A stretch of DNA of 64,000 nucleotides from Helicovermis profundi (GCF_033097505.1 NZ_AP028654.1:2314001-2378000); one strand, 5' to 3'; counted from the stretch's first letter, positions 54,088 to 62,798 are shown. The notes: a model not told the origin generated them from the letters alone. Made by a program: numbers and translations.

Positions 54088-54745
54088 ATCCCCACACCGT
54101 TTTTATTTCAACAATAGATCCAAATAGTTTTATTTTTTTTCTAATTCTTTTTACAAGATCATCAATAACTCTTGTTTCTCCTAAAAAATCATATCCCCAA
54201 ATTTTTTCTATCATAGTTTCTCTTTCAAAAGGAATACCAGCGTTCACCAATAAAAACTCAAATAATTCATATTCTTTTGTTGTCAATTCAATAAAATTCT
54301 CATTAATTTTTACTATGCGTTTTTTTCTATCAAGCCTAATATCTTCAAATTCAATAGTACTGTCCGTGGTCATATTTTTACCTTTATCTATCCTTCTAAA
54401 TATATTTTTAATCCTTGCTACAAGTTCTCTAGGACTAAAGGGCTTTGATAGATAGTCATCTCCTCCAATTTCGAGTCCTATCACTCTATCGAATTCATCG
54501 TCCCTAGCTGTTACAAAGATAATTGGTATTTCGCTATTTTTTCTAATTTTTTTTGTTAAATCAAGTCCATTTATCCCTGGCATATTTATATCTAGAACAA
54601 TTAAATCTGGTTTGAGTCTAAAAATTTCTTCTTCAACTGTATTCCCATTTGAAAAAGTAGTAGTCTTATAACCTTCTTTTATTAAATATTTATTAATTAG
54701 TTCCCTAATGTTTTTTTCATCGTCTACAACAAATATATGTTTCAT
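54062..54745 (-). CDS. OmpR-family response regulator
   Basis: A 227-residue regulator. The receiver domain has acidic pair DDE near residue 8, phospho-acceptor D52 in LIVLDINMPG, Thr in IFVTARDD and Lys in YLSKPFSPRELVAR. The winged-helix DNA-binding domain follows from about 130 (LTTKEYELFEFLLVNAG, IWGYDFLGETRVIDDLVKRIRKKI, TVWGYGYKIEKK). ATG 54745 follows AGGAG at five bases. The in-frame GTG at 54751 overlaps that site. It is cotranscribed with the kinase. It lies 58 bases after the ABC exporter gene without a strong terminator, so exporter, regulator and kinase may form one unit. Confidence 0.95.
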   Translation of the reverse strand: MKHIFVVDDEKNIRELINKYLIKEGYKTTTFSNGNTVEEEIFRLKPDLIVLDINMPGINGLDLTKKIRKNSEIPIIFVTARDDEFDRVIGLEIGGDDYLSKPFSPRELVARIKNIFRRIDKGKNMTTDSTIEFEDIRLDRKKRIVKINENFIELTTKEYELFEFLLVNAGIPFERETMIEKIWGYDFLGETRVIDDLVKRIRKKIKLFGSIVEIKTVWGYGYKIEKK

Positions 54746-54803
54746 ATACACTCCTAAAAATTTTAATAAATTAGAGTAATAATCCTTTTAATTTTACATA
54801 GTT

Positions 54804-56552
54804 CTATGAAACACTATCAGGAATAAATCCTTTAAATTGCGCGTTAAAAAGCTTTGAATATAAGCCATTCGAAGATAGAAGTCCACTATGATTTCCTCTT
54901 TCAATAATTCCTGTATCTGCTAGAACAAGTATCTCGTCAGCGCTCATTATTGTAGATAATCTATGTGCAATTATTATAGTTGTCCTTCCTTTTGATAGTT
55001 TTTCAATCGAATCTTGTATTATGATTTCGTTTTGATTGTCTAACGATGAAGTTGCCTCATCTAAAATTAATATAGGTGGATTTTTTATAAATACTCTTGC
55101 TATTGCAATTCTTTGCTTTTGTCCGCCTGATAATTTTATTCCTCTTTCTCCAACGATTGTATCGTATTTGTATTCAAGCGTCTCTATAAATTCATGTATA
55201 TTTGCGTTCTTTGCAGCCTCTATTACTTCTTCTTCACTTGCACTTGGCTTACCATAAATAATGTTTTCTCTTATTGTTCCATAAAAAATAAAAACATCTT
55301 GCTGAACTATTCCAATATTATTTCTTAGATTAAATAATTTAATGTTTTTTATATCCATATTATCTATATAAATAGTACCTTCATTTACATCATAGTATCT
55401 AGGTATTAGATTTGATATTGTAGTTTTACCTACTCCTGACGGACCTACAAGTGCTATCGTTTTACCTTTTTCTATTTCTAAATTAAATTTGGTTAATACA
55501 TATTTTTTATCATTATCATTATATTTAAAAGAAATATTGTCAATTTTAATATCTCCCTTTAAAGTGTCCACTTCAATTGCATCGTCATTATCAATTGTTT
55601 CAGTTTCAAGATCCATAATTTCTATAAATCTTTCAAATCCTGCCATTCCTGATTGATACTGCTGAGTAAATTGAATTAGTCTTCTTATAGGTCTTATAAA
55701 AAATGAAGTGTAAAGCAAATATGCAACTAAATCTCCATAATTAATTATTCCTTTATAAACAAAAATTCCTCCAACAGAAATTACAATAACGCTAAGTAAA
55801 TCAGCTAAAAAATGTGTACCAGAAGAAAAAATACCCATTGCTCTATAAGCGTTATTTTTAGAATTTTTATATTCAGTATTAAATTCATCGAATCTATCAA
55901 TTTCATAATCTCTATTTGCGAAAGATTTAGAAATTCTAATACCTGAAATAGAATTTTCTATTTTTGAGTTAATTTCTGCATTCTTCTTTCTAACATTTCT
56001 AAAAGCATATGTCATGCTTTTTCTTCTAGTAATTGTATAAATAATCAAAACAATTACTACTGAGAAAATAATTAACGTAAGTTCAATATTTATTGACATA
56101 AGGATAAAAAAAGATCCAAAAATCATAAGAAGCGAAATAAATAAATCTTCGGGTCCGTGATGTGCAAGTTCAGATACTTCATTTAAATCACCAGTTAATC
56201 TTGCCATAATTTGACCTGTTTTATTTTCATCAAAATAGTTAAAGGGTAAATTTTGAATATGCGAAAACAAATCTTTTCTTACGTCATATTCCATTCTTGA
56301 ACCAAGTACATGTCCCCAATAAGCCATAATGTAATATAAACCTAGCCTTATAATATATAAGCCCACAATTATTGCAGTTAAAACTAAAATTCCATTTACG
56401 TTTTTATTTGGAATATAGTCATTTATTATTTCTCTTGAAAACATTGGAAATAATAAATCAATTCCAGCCACTGAAATTGCTGCAACCATATCAACAATAA
56501 ATAAAAACATATGATTTTTATAATATTTTGCAAACCTTTTAATTTTATTCAA
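54804..56552 (-). CDS. ABC exporter, fused permease and ATPase
   Basis: A 582-residue half-transporter. Six membrane helices fill residues 15-310, with the family loop FNYFDENKTGQIMARLTGDLNEV near 100-122. The ATPase has Walker A GPSGVGKTT near 370, the Q-loop, signature LSGGQKQRIAIARVFIKNPPILILDEATSSLD near 470-500 and the switch His in IIAHRLSTI. It resembles MsbA/BmrA-type multidrug or lipid exporters and, being single, should work as a homodimer. The substrate is unknown. It precedes the two-component genes in the same direction and follows the region with repeat copy A. Confidence 0.93.
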   Translation of the reverse strand: MNKIKRFAKYYKNHMFLFIVDMVAAISVAGIDLLFPMFSREIINDYIPNKNVNGILVLTAIIVGLYIIRLGLYYIMAYWGHVLGSRMEYDVRKDLFSHIQNLPFNYFDENKTGQIMARLTGDLNEVSELAHHGPEDLFISLLMIFGSFFILMSINIELTLIIFSVVIVLIIYTITRRKSMTYAFRNVRKKNAEINSKIENSISGIRISKSFANRDYEIDRFDEFNTEYKNSKNNAYRAMGIFSSGTHFLADLLSVIVISVGGIFVYKGIINYGDLVAYLLYTSFFIRPIRRLIQFTQQYQSGMAGFERFIEIMDLETETIDNDDAIEVDTLKGDIKIDNISFKYNDNDKKYVLTKFNLEIEKGKTIALVGPSGVGKTTISNLIPRYYDVNEGTIYIDNMDIKNIKLFNLRNNIGIVQQDVFIFYGTIRENIIYGKPSASEEEVIEAAKNANIHEFIETLEYKYDTIVGERGIKLSGGQKQRIAIARVFIKNPPILILDEATSSLDNQNEIIIQDSIEKLSKGRTTIIIAHRLSTIMSADEILVLADTGIIERGNHSGLLSSNGLYSKLFNAQFKGFIPDSVS

Positions 56553-56594
56553 AAAAACCCCCTGAGATATGTAAATAAAGAATAATCAACGTTA

Positions 56595-56733
56595 TAAATG
56601 AATTTCTAAAATTCAGAGGGAGTTTTTACTCCCACTGAATTTTAGAAAACATAATCCAGGGCCTTTTTAGAGTTCTTTATCCCTCACTTTTTTAAAAAGT
56701 GGGGGTATTAGAACTCTAAGGCATCGGATAAAA
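56595..56733. repeat. Two-hairpin intergenic element, copy A
   Basis: This fills part of the 336-base gap 56553-56888. Hairpin 1 (about 56603-56647) pairs TTTCTAAAATTCAG with its exact complement and then GGGAGT with ACTCCC. Hairpin 2 (56653-56730) stacks ATCC/GGAT, GCCTT/AAGGC, AGAGTTCT/AGAACTCT and CCCTCACTT/AAGTGGGGG. Copy B at 59240-59380 is about 93% identical in the same orientation. The rest of the gap is the promoter region of the Nudix gene. Confidence 0.85.
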
Positions 56734-56796
56734 TTACATACTTATATTTTAACATAATGAATATAATATTACAGCCTACATACGAACAAAAAAAAA

Positions 56797-56825
56797 TTAA
56801 CCAAACTTAGTTTTTAAGTTATAAT
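56797..56825 (+). promoter_or_regulatory. Likely promoter of the Nudix gene
   Basis: TTAACC (56797-56802), a 17-base spacer, then TATAAT (56820-56825). It lies about 65 bases before the ATG at 56889. Confidence 0.5.
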
Positions 56826-56888
56826 GTATTTAAAGATTAAATTAAAATTTTTCTTAAATGAAAACACTAAATGATAAGGAGCAAACTA

Positions 56889-57500
56889 ATGATAAATATA
56901 GATTTACTAAAAACTAGTATAAAATTATCAAAAACTAACTCTAAAGATTATAAAGAATATTCAATTGTAGTACCGGTAGTTTTACTTAACAATGAACTAC
57001 ATTTACTATATGAAGTACGAAGTGAAAATTTAAGAAGTCAACCTGGAGAAATATGCTTTCCTGGTGGAAAAATAGAAAAAAATGAGCTTAAATTAGATGC
57101 GGGTCTCAGAGAATTATATGAAGAAATAGGAATAGCAAAAGAAGATGTTGAAATAATTGGAGAAATACAAAAAATCATAACGCCATTTAATATTATTATC
57201 AATTGTTATATTGGTTTTGTAAAAGATTTTTCTATAGATAATTTAGTTTTAAATAAAGATGAAGTTAAAGAAGTTTTTTTAGCTTCGTTAGATGAACTTT
57301 TAAAAATCAAACCCAAACAATACACCTTAAAATCAAGTTTTGATTTATCAGATGAATTTCCTTATGAGCTTATTAGTAACGGAAAGGAATATAACTGGAG
57401 ACAAGGTGAATATGCTGTTGTATTCTATGATTATAAGGGCAGAAATATATGGGGTATCACTGCAAGAATCACAAAAAATTTACTTGAAATATTAAAATAA
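56889..57500 (+). CDS. Nudix hydrolase, CoA-pyrophosphatase type
   Basis: A 203-residue cytoplasmic Nudix protein. The Nudix box GGKIEKNELKLDAGLRELYEEIGI is complete, with REL-YEE-G residues for metal binding. The preceding LRSQPGEICFPGG is the UPF0035 signature found in NudL-type enzymes that split coenzyme A and related dinucleotide pyrophosphates. ATG 56889 follows AAGGAG. The in-frame ATG at 56871 overlaps the upstream part and has no site. It converges with the structured RNA at 57571-57845, with no protein partner nearby. Confidence 0.9.
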   Translation: MINIDLLKTSIKLSKTNSKDYKEYSIVVPVVLLNNELHLLYEVRSENLRSQPGEICFPGGKIEKNELKLDAGLRELYEEIGIAKEDVEIIGEIQKIITPFNIIINCYIGFVKDFSIDNLVLNKDEVKEVFLASLDELLKIKPKQYTLKSSFDLSDEFPYELISNGKEYNWRQGEYAVVFYDYKGRNIWGITARITKNLLEILK

Positions 57501-57570
57501 TACTTTACTTTCAAACTAAAAACTATTTTTAATTTATTTTTTTAATAATTTTATTATAATTAAACAAAAT

Positions 57571-57613
57571 AAAAAAACCTAATCAATTAATCTTTACACC
57601 AATCGATTAGGTT
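57571..57613 (-). terminator. Terminator of the structured RNA
   Basis: AACCTAATC and GATTAGGTT (57577-57585 with 57605-57613) form a 9-bp stem, followed on the minus strand by T7. The loop is 19 bases. Confidence 0.8.
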
Positions 57614-57845
57614 TTCATTCGCAATATGAGCATGACATAAGTTTTCTATATTCAGTTTTTCGTGTCAGCTCTTTTTCGATATCACATTCCTCCTACAACT
57701 TACATTAATACATAATAAAAATCGTTTATTAAGTTATATTTGTTACTAGGAATATCTTTGCAAGACTCACCTTGCATCTACATCCTCATATTGCATCTAT
57801 GTTAACCCTTCATATGAAAGGCAAACCCACTAACTTCTTGTTAGT
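57571..57845 (-). ncRNA. Structured noncoding RNA, possibly raiA-class
   Basis: The 373-base gap 57501-57873 has no ORF but strong minus-strand structure. GCAATATGAG (57794-57785) pairs perfectly with CTCATATTGC at 57630-57621 across about 150 bases. Inside are GCAAG/CTTGC (57775-57760), TTCCT/AGGAA plus GATA/TATC (57756-57748 with 57691-57678) and TATAACTTA/TAAGTTGTA (57738-57730 with 57702-57694). Outside is ACTAAC/GTTAGT (about 57846-57830). It ends in a terminator. Size, nested helices and lone gene position resemble the raiA motif RNA of Bacillota. That class name is from memory and unproved. Approximate 5' end only. Confidence 0.7.
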
Positions 57846-57873
57846 ATTATTATGTTACCCCAAAATATTAATT

Positions 57874-58257
57874 CTAAACAATTATTTTTTTTGAATTATT
57901 TTCAATATAATATTTTGCTATATTTTTTATTGAATACGAACAATCATCAATATACAAATCCATTGTTTGAATAGTATTATTTATCCTATAAATAAATCTA
58001 ATTTTATAATTATTTAATCTGTAAATTTTAAATTTATCGATCTTATGATTATTTAAAAATTTACTATTGATCATTGTCCTCAGTGAATCAATAAGAAAAA
58101 TATCTACTACATGTTTATCAAAAATCATATCTTTAAGTTCATCTTTAAGTTCAAGATTCAAGTGCTCAGCATTTTCAAGCTCAATTTTCATTTTTACAGT
58201 CTCAATAATATACCCAAGTATAGAAGTAATTAACAAAGCAAAAAGTATAATTAGCAT
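57874..58257 (-). CDS. Hypothetical protein with one membrane helix
   Basis: A 127-residue protein with an N-terminal hydrophobic helix (about 1-19, LIILFALLITSILGYII), then a charged helix (20-50) and a mixed alpha/beta remainder with LYIDDCSYSIKNIAKYYIEN at the end. No family is recognised. ATG 58257 follows AAGGAG at eight bases. The in-frame GTG at 58266 touches that site. It lies just upstream of the structured RNA and in the same direction, so read-through into the RNA is possible. It is divergent from the HAD gene. Confidence 0.6.
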   Translation of the reverse strand: MLIILFALLITSILGYIIETVKMKIELENAEHLNLELKDELKDMIFDKHVVDIFLIDSLRTMINSKFLNNHKIDKFKIYRLNNYKIRFIYRINNTIQTMDLYIDDCSYSIKNIAKYYIENNSKKIIV

Positions 58258-58305
58258 AAAACTCACTCCTTTATGATTAATTTTATTTGTTATGTATATG
58301 ACTTA

Positions 58306-58335
58306 TTGCTTAACAATCAGCATATAGGGTATAAT
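58306..58335 (+). promoter_or_regulatory. Likely promoter of the HAD hydrolase gene
   Basis: TTGCTT (58306-58311), an 18-base spacer, then TATAAT (58330-58335), about 95 bases before the ATG at 58429. It lies in the divergent region shared with the hypothetical gene at 57874-58257. Confidence 0.55.
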
Positions 58336-58428
58336 ATATATATACTTTTTATATCTAATTTATATCCAAAATAACTAGATTTAAACTTTTATTTTACTAT
58401 TAAAATAATTTATCAGATTGGAGGAAAT

Positions 58429-59151
58429 ATGACAATAGCGGCATTTTATGATATTGATGGTACACTTTATAGAGATTCACTTATGATAGAACATTTTAAA
58501 AAATTACTAAAATATGAAGTTATTGATCCCGCACTTTGGCATAATCATGTAAAACATACTCATAGAGATTGGCTTGAAAGAATCGGAGAATATGACGATT
58601 ACATGATAGAACTTGCAAATATTTATATAGAAGCTCTAAAAGGATTAAATAAAGAAAAAATTGATTTTATAGCAGATCAAGTTATCAAGTTAAAAGGTGA
58701 CATTGTTTATACATATACTAGAGATAGAATCTACTGGCATAAATTAAATGGTCATAAAGTTATATTTGTATCTGGAAGCCCTGAACATTTAGTTGAAAAA
58801 CTCGCAGAAAAATATGGAATTGAAGACTACGTTGGAACTAAGTATCTTGTAGATTCTGAGTCAAAATTCACAGGAGAAGTTGTCCCTATGTGGGACTCTG
58901 AACATAAAAATAAAGCTATAAAAAATTTCGTTGATAAATATTCAATTGATTTAAACAAAAGCTATGCTTATGGTGATACAAACGGTGATTTTTCAATGCT
59001 TTCTCAAGTTGGAAATCCTTATGCTATTAACCCAACCAAAGAATTATTTAATAATATTAAATATGATCCTGATTTAAGCAAAAAAATTTCTATTATTGTA
59101 GAGAGAAAAGATATTGTATATAAATTAGACACTAATGTTAACACTCTTTAG
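58429..59151 (+). CDS. HAD-superfamily IB hydrolase (SerB-like phosphatase)
   Basis: A 240-residue HAD phosphatase of subfamily IB. Motif I is AFYDIDGTLYRDS with nucleophile D8 and general acid D10. The helical cap comes between about 20 and 90. Motif II is IFVSGSPEHL and motif III/IV is YAYGDTNGDFSML. It resembles the SerB / CicA group that acts on phosphoserine or phospholipid head groups. The substrate is unknown. The ATG follows TTGGAGG. It is a single gene with its own promoter, followed by repeat copy B. Confidence 0.88.
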   Translation: MTIAAFYDIDGTLYRDSLMIEHFKKLLKYEVIDPALWHNHVKHTHRDWLERIGEYDDYMIELANIYIEALKGLNKEKIDFIADQVIKLKGDIVYTYTRDRIYWHKLNGHKVIFVSGSPEHLVEKLAEKYGIEDYVGTKYLVDSESKFTGEVVPMWDSEHKNKAIKNFVDKYSIDLNKSYAYGDTNGDFSMLSQVGNPYAINPTKELFNNIKYDPDLSKKISIIVERKDIVYKLDTNVNTL

Positions 59152-59239
59152 ACAATTTTTAATTTAATATTTTTTTGTTTTACTATACTCTATTCAAGGT
59201 AAAAAATATACTTTATATTAATACTATTAAACACAAAAT

Positions 59240-59380
59240 AAATGAATTTCTTGGATTCAGAGGGAGTTTCTACTCCCACTGAATCTTAGAAAACATAATC
59301 CAGGGCCTTTTTAGAGTTCTTTATCCCCCACTTTTTTAAGAAGTGGGGGGGATATTAGAACTCTAAGGCATCGGATAAAA
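59240..59380. repeat. Two-hairpin intergenic element, copy B, in the leader of the PilZ gene
   Basis: About 93% identical to copy A over 137 bases with a 3-base insertion. Base changes keep pairing: A-T to G-C in hairpin 1 (GATTCAG/CTGAATC) and T-G to C-G in hairpin 2 (CCCCCACTT/AAGTGGGGG). It fills most of the 241-base gap 59152-59392, and its end (GGATAAAA) directly touches the ribosome site GGTGGTG of the PilZ gene. Confidence 0.85.
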
Positions 59381-59392
59381 GGTGGTGAAAAA

Positions 59393-60445
59393 ATGGAACT
59401 TAAAACCGCATTAATTACTGGAATGCTTATTGATATAGATTTTTTTGAGGATGGAAAAAATAGTAAGTTTAAAACTATTGTCGATAGACAAGTAATTAAC
59501 GGTACCTTTACTGTTTTTACACCCATGCATAAAGGAAAATACTATGTGCCAAGAATAAGCGACAAAGTAAAAATCACTTTTTTATTTAATGATACTGAAA
59601 AAGACTTTAAAAAGCCATATTCATTCACTGCTAGTATCATAGACAGAAAAAAATCTAAAAAATCTTCCTATTTAGTACTTAAAGTAATTTCAAAAGTTAC
59701 TAATGCTCAAAGAAGACAATCCTTTCGATTATCTGTGGTAAATAGCATTGAATTTGAGCACAATATAAAAAAAGGTGAACTTCTTACAAAAGATATTAGT
59801 TCAACTGGAATGAAATGTATTCTACCTTACCAGATAAAAGCAAAAGAAGAAATGAAAATATTTTTTCCTTATAAAAACACCATAATTGAAATTTACGCAC
59901 ATGTAGTAGATTCTTTTCAAATTAAAGATAGTATTAGTAAATATGAAGCAAGATTAAAATTTATCGACACAAACGAAGCTACAATTTCGAAAATTTCAAA
60001 TTTCTTACTTAGTAAACAAGCTGAAGAAATAAGAAGTAATCTAGATAGCAAGGGCTACAGTGAACTTTATAAATTATTGAATTTTGAAGACGAGAAAAGA
60101 AGAGAAGACGATATAAATATTAGAATGGTCAACTATTTAGCATTTTTTTCATGGTTTATTTTCTTTATAATTCTTTTATTCTTTTTTAAAGCAAGACCTA
60201 AAATTCCATATGGTGTTCAATTATTTTTCAATATGTACTATGGTAGTGTATGGAATCTTACCTCATTAAATATTGCACTTGTTTTATCAATACTACAATT
60301 TTCTCTTACAGCATATGGTTTATCAATTAATTCAACAAGAATGAAAAGAGCAAGTGATAGATATAGTATTAGCCTAATAATAAATTTGATTTTATCAATT
60401 GTTTTTTTTATTATATATTCAGTTATTATCCGTATAATTCAATAA
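59393..60445 (+). CDS. PilZ-domain membrane protein (c-di-GMP effector)
   Basis: A 350-residue protein. Residues 1-105 are a YcgR-N-like beta domain, and 106-210 are PilZ with RRQSF-R (RxxxR) and DISSTGMKC (the D/N-x-S-x-x-G motif), both needed for c-di-GMP binding. After a charged helical linker (210-245) come three hydrophobic helices near 252-275, 295-320 and 330-348. So a c-di-GMP sensor is tethered to the membrane from its C-terminal side. Output is unknown. The HD-GYP enzyme at 19758 is a possible partner. The ATG follows GGTGGTGA, itself joined to repeat copy B. Confidence 0.9.
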   Translation: MELKTALITGMLIDIDFFEDGKNSKFKTIVDRQVINGTFTVFTPMHKGKYYVPRISDKVKITFLFNDTEKDFKKPYSFTASIIDRKKSKKSSYLVLKVISKVTNAQRRQSFRLSVVNSIEFEHNIKKGELLTKDISSTGMKCILPYQIKAKEEMKIFFPYKNTIIEIYAHVVDSFQIKDSISKYEARLKFIDTNEATISKISNFLLSKQAEEIRSNLDSKGYSELYKLLNFEDEKRREDDINIRMVNYLAFFSWFIFFIILLFFFKARPKIPYGVQLFFNMYYGSVWNLTSLNIALVLSILQFSLTAYGLSINSTRMKRASDRYSISLIINLILSIVFFIIYSVIIRIIQ

Positions 60446-60489
60446 AACGCCTTACTATTTTTAACTAAAGTCAAATTAACTAACAGAAA

Positions 60490-60534
60490 AAAATCATGCA
60501 TTTGATAGAATTATTTCTTCAAATGCATGATTTT
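60490..60534. terminator. Bidirectional terminator
   Basis: AAAATCATGCATTTGA (60490-60505) pairs perfectly with 60519-60534. A and T runs flank it. It serves the PilZ gene (plus) and the transglycosylase gene (minus). Confidence 0.9.
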
Positions 60535-60550
60535 TATTAATTAAATTTTT

Positions 60551-61522
60551 TTAATTTACATATTCATTTATTGTTTTAAACTTCTTTTTTATATTCTCAA
60601 GGTACCATGTTTTATATGTTCCTTTGTCAACTCTTACACTGCCTTGATTATAAGCAAGCGTAGCAAGATCTAAATTACCTTTATAATGTTCTAAATCGTT
60701 TTTTAAATACTTAACACCGGAATCTATACTTATAGCTGGATTATGGAGTTCTTCTTTTGTAATATCCATTGTTCTAGCGGTCGCTATAAGCATTTGCATT
60801 AATCCTACAGCATTTTTGTACACACAATCTTTATCATAATTACTTTCAAGCCACATCATAGACATAATCCAGTGAACATCAATTCCATAATCATTATTTG
60901 CCTTATATATTAATTCCAAAATATTTTTAGCCTCATCATATGAAAGATTTTTATTGATTTTCCTCATAAATTCTATTTCTTTTTCCTTTGAATCATCTTT
61001 TATAATTTTTTTATCAAGCTTTTCATAATTTTTTGTATATATTTTAAGACCATACACATTATCCCAAGATGAAGTCCATCCAAATTTTTTAATATTATCA
61101 TAAATAAGTGGAATATAAATAAGATTATTTATAAGTAAATTAGGATAATCATTAGAGTTTATTTTTTCATCTTTGATTTCAACATTAAATTTTGATTTCC
61201 TTATATCTAAAATATTATTACATGAAAATTTTTTTATATCTATAACATTTGAAGAATCAAGTGATAATGTTTTTTTCTCATTATTCCATTTAAGACTTAA
61301 ACCAAAAGATTTTGATGAATTATAGCTTAGTGGTAGATATATAATATTTTTATATGAAACCAAGGGAAAATCTAAATTGTTATTATTAACTAAATTATCA
61401 TCAATATAGAAAGAAATTCCTGAGCTTTTTACTTTAAAATCAGAAGAATTTTCAGCAAATACTGTGTGATTATATATAAAACTTAAAAGAACTAACATGA
61501 TTACAACTAATTTTTTCAACAT
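60551..61522 (-). CDS. Secreted lytic transglycosylase with copper-amine-oxidase-like N-domains
   Basis: A 323-residue exported protein. The signal peptide covers 1-23 (cut near VFAEN). Residues 30-165 hold two copies of the Cu-amine-oxidase N-terminal-like domain, a wall or ligand-binding module in Gram-positives (SFYIDDNLVNNNNLDFPLV, YLPLSY and LIYIPLIYDNIKKFGW). The C-terminal SLT domain has the catalytic Glu in MSMMWLESNYD, then AVGLMQMLIATARTM and TLAYNQGS. It should cleave glycan strands to anhydro-muropeptides. It could feed the amino-sugar PTS by releasing wall fragments, but this is inference. A single gene. Confidence 0.88.
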   Translation of the reverse strand: MLKKLVVIMLVLLSFIYNHTVFAENSSDFKVKSSGISFYIDDNLVNNNNLDFPLVSYKNIIYLPLSYNSSKSFGLSLKWNNEKKTLSLDSSNVIDIKKFSCNNILDIRKSKFNVEIKDEKINSNDYPNLLINNLIYIPLIYDNIKKFGWTSSWDNVYGLKIYTKNYEKLDKKIIKDDSKEKEIEFMRKINKNLSYDEAKNILELIYKANNDYGIDVHWIMSMMWLESNYDKDCVYKNAVGLMQMLIATARTMDITKEELHNPAISIDSGVKYLKNDLEHYKGNLDLATLAYNQGSVRVDKGTYKTWYLENIKKKFKTINEYVN

Positions 61523-61715
61523 TTTTAACTCCTAAATAGAATCTTTAAGGCAAAGTAATATTAACAAATTTCATAAAAATACTTGCTATTTTTTCATAAA
61601 TAAATTAAATTAAATATAATTACTATTTATTTTATCATAGATAGTAATTAATGTAGAGATAAAAAAAAGATAATCCTACATACAACAAATATAATGGAAG
61701 AAAGAGTGTGATAAA

Positions 61716-62720
61716 ATGAATACTAAAAATTTACCAAAAATTGAACTGCACTGTCATATTGACGGTAGCATAAGACCAAGTACCATATTTGAACTATTAC
61801 AAAAAGAAAATATAAAAGTCGCGGCAAATACTTTAAATGAATTTAATAGGTATGTTAGAGCGCCAAAGAAATGTTCATCTTTAATTGAATACTTAGATAG
61901 ATTCGAATATCCAAATCTAGTTATGCAATCAAAAGAGAACCTTGAAAGAATCACATTTGAAGTAATGGAAGACGCTGCAAAAGAAAATGTAAAATACATC
62001 GAACTTAGGTTTGCACCCCTTCTTCACTTAAAAAAAGGTCTTACTTTTGATGAAGTTATTGAAAGTGTTCTACTTGGAATAAAAAAAGCTCAAGCAAAAT
62101 ACGAGATATTTGGAAATTTGATTCTTTGTTTAATGAGACATGAAAGCATCGAAAATTCCCTATCAGTAGTAGAACAAGGAAGAAAATTTATTGAAAGGGG
62201 CGTTGTTGCTATAGATCTCGCTGGAAATGAGCATGATTTTCCACCAGAAATCCATAAAGAAGCTTTTGATAGAGCAAAAGAGTATGGTTACCATATAACA
62301 GTTCACGCAGGTGAAACTGGTAAATATGAAAACATAACAAAATCAATTGAACTACTTCACGCTGAGAGGATTGGTCATGGCGTTAATGCAAAAGATGATC
62401 TTAATACTCTTAACTCAGTTATTGATAATTCTATTGCACTTGAAATGTGTCCTACAAGCAATATTCAAACAAAAGCTGTTGACACCTATGAAAATCATCC
62501 ATCTAAAATGTTTTTAGATAAAAAAGTACTAGTTACACTTAGCACTGATAATAGAACAGTTTCAAACGTTACACTAACAGATGAATTTAATACCCTTAGT
62601 AAATATTCAAACTATAGTAAAGCAGACTTTAAACAAGTATTTATTAATTCTAATAATGCTTCCTTTGCTTCAAGTGAAATTAAACTTAAACTTAAAAAAT
62701 TTATAGATGATTATAAATAA
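61716..62720 (+). CDS. add: Adenosine deaminase
   Basis: A 334-residue amidohydrolase converting adenosine to inosine. Zinc and catalytic residues are visible: HCHIDGSIRP (His-x-His), VHAGETGK (His and Glu), ERIGHGVNA and LSTDNRTVS (Asp). The loop ALEMCPTSNIQT is conserved. Length is typical of bacterial Add. The ATG follows GAAAGAGTG. It is a single gene with a terminator after it, and serves purine salvage. Confidence 0.95.
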   Translation: MNTKNLPKIELHCHIDGSIRPSTIFELLQKENIKVAANTLNEFNRYVRAPKKCSSLIEYLDRFEYPNLVMQSKENLERITFEVMEDAAKENVKYIELRFAPLLHLKKGLTFDEVIESVLLGIKKAQAKYEIFGNLILCLMRHESIENSLSVVEQGRKFIERGVVAIDLAGNEHDFPPEIHKEAFDRAKEYGYHITVHAGETGKYENITKSIELLHAERIGHGVNAKDDLNTLNSVIDNSIALEMCPTSNIQTKAVDTYENHPSKMFLDKKVLVTLSTDNRTVSNVTLTDEFNTLSKYSNYSKADFKQVFINSNNASFASSEIKLKLKKFIDDYK

Positions 62721-62745
62721 GTTTAAGAGTTAAAGAAAATTATTA

Positions 62746-62798
62746 AAATATCTAAGCTTCAGTTTTGAATTTTACTCAAAGCTAATGCTTAGATATTT
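62746..62798. terminator. Terminator after add
   Basis: AAATATCTAAGC (62746-62757) pairs perfectly with 62787-62798, with a smaller inner hairpin (AGTTTTGA/TCAAAGCT) in the loop. It lies 25 bases after the add stop. Confidence 0.75.

Noticed and set aside
57571-57845. tmRNA, RNase P RNA, 6S RNA or SRP RNA
   Set aside because: No tRNA-like end or tag reading frame, no GAGGAAAGUC/ACAGAA core, no 6S long-bubble hairpin and no SRP GGAAG/AGCA loop were found.
59152-59392. c-di-GMP riboswitch before the PilZ gene
   Set aside because: Neither class I nor class II core words are present. The region is the repeat element found also at 56595 and, in diverged form, at 14606.
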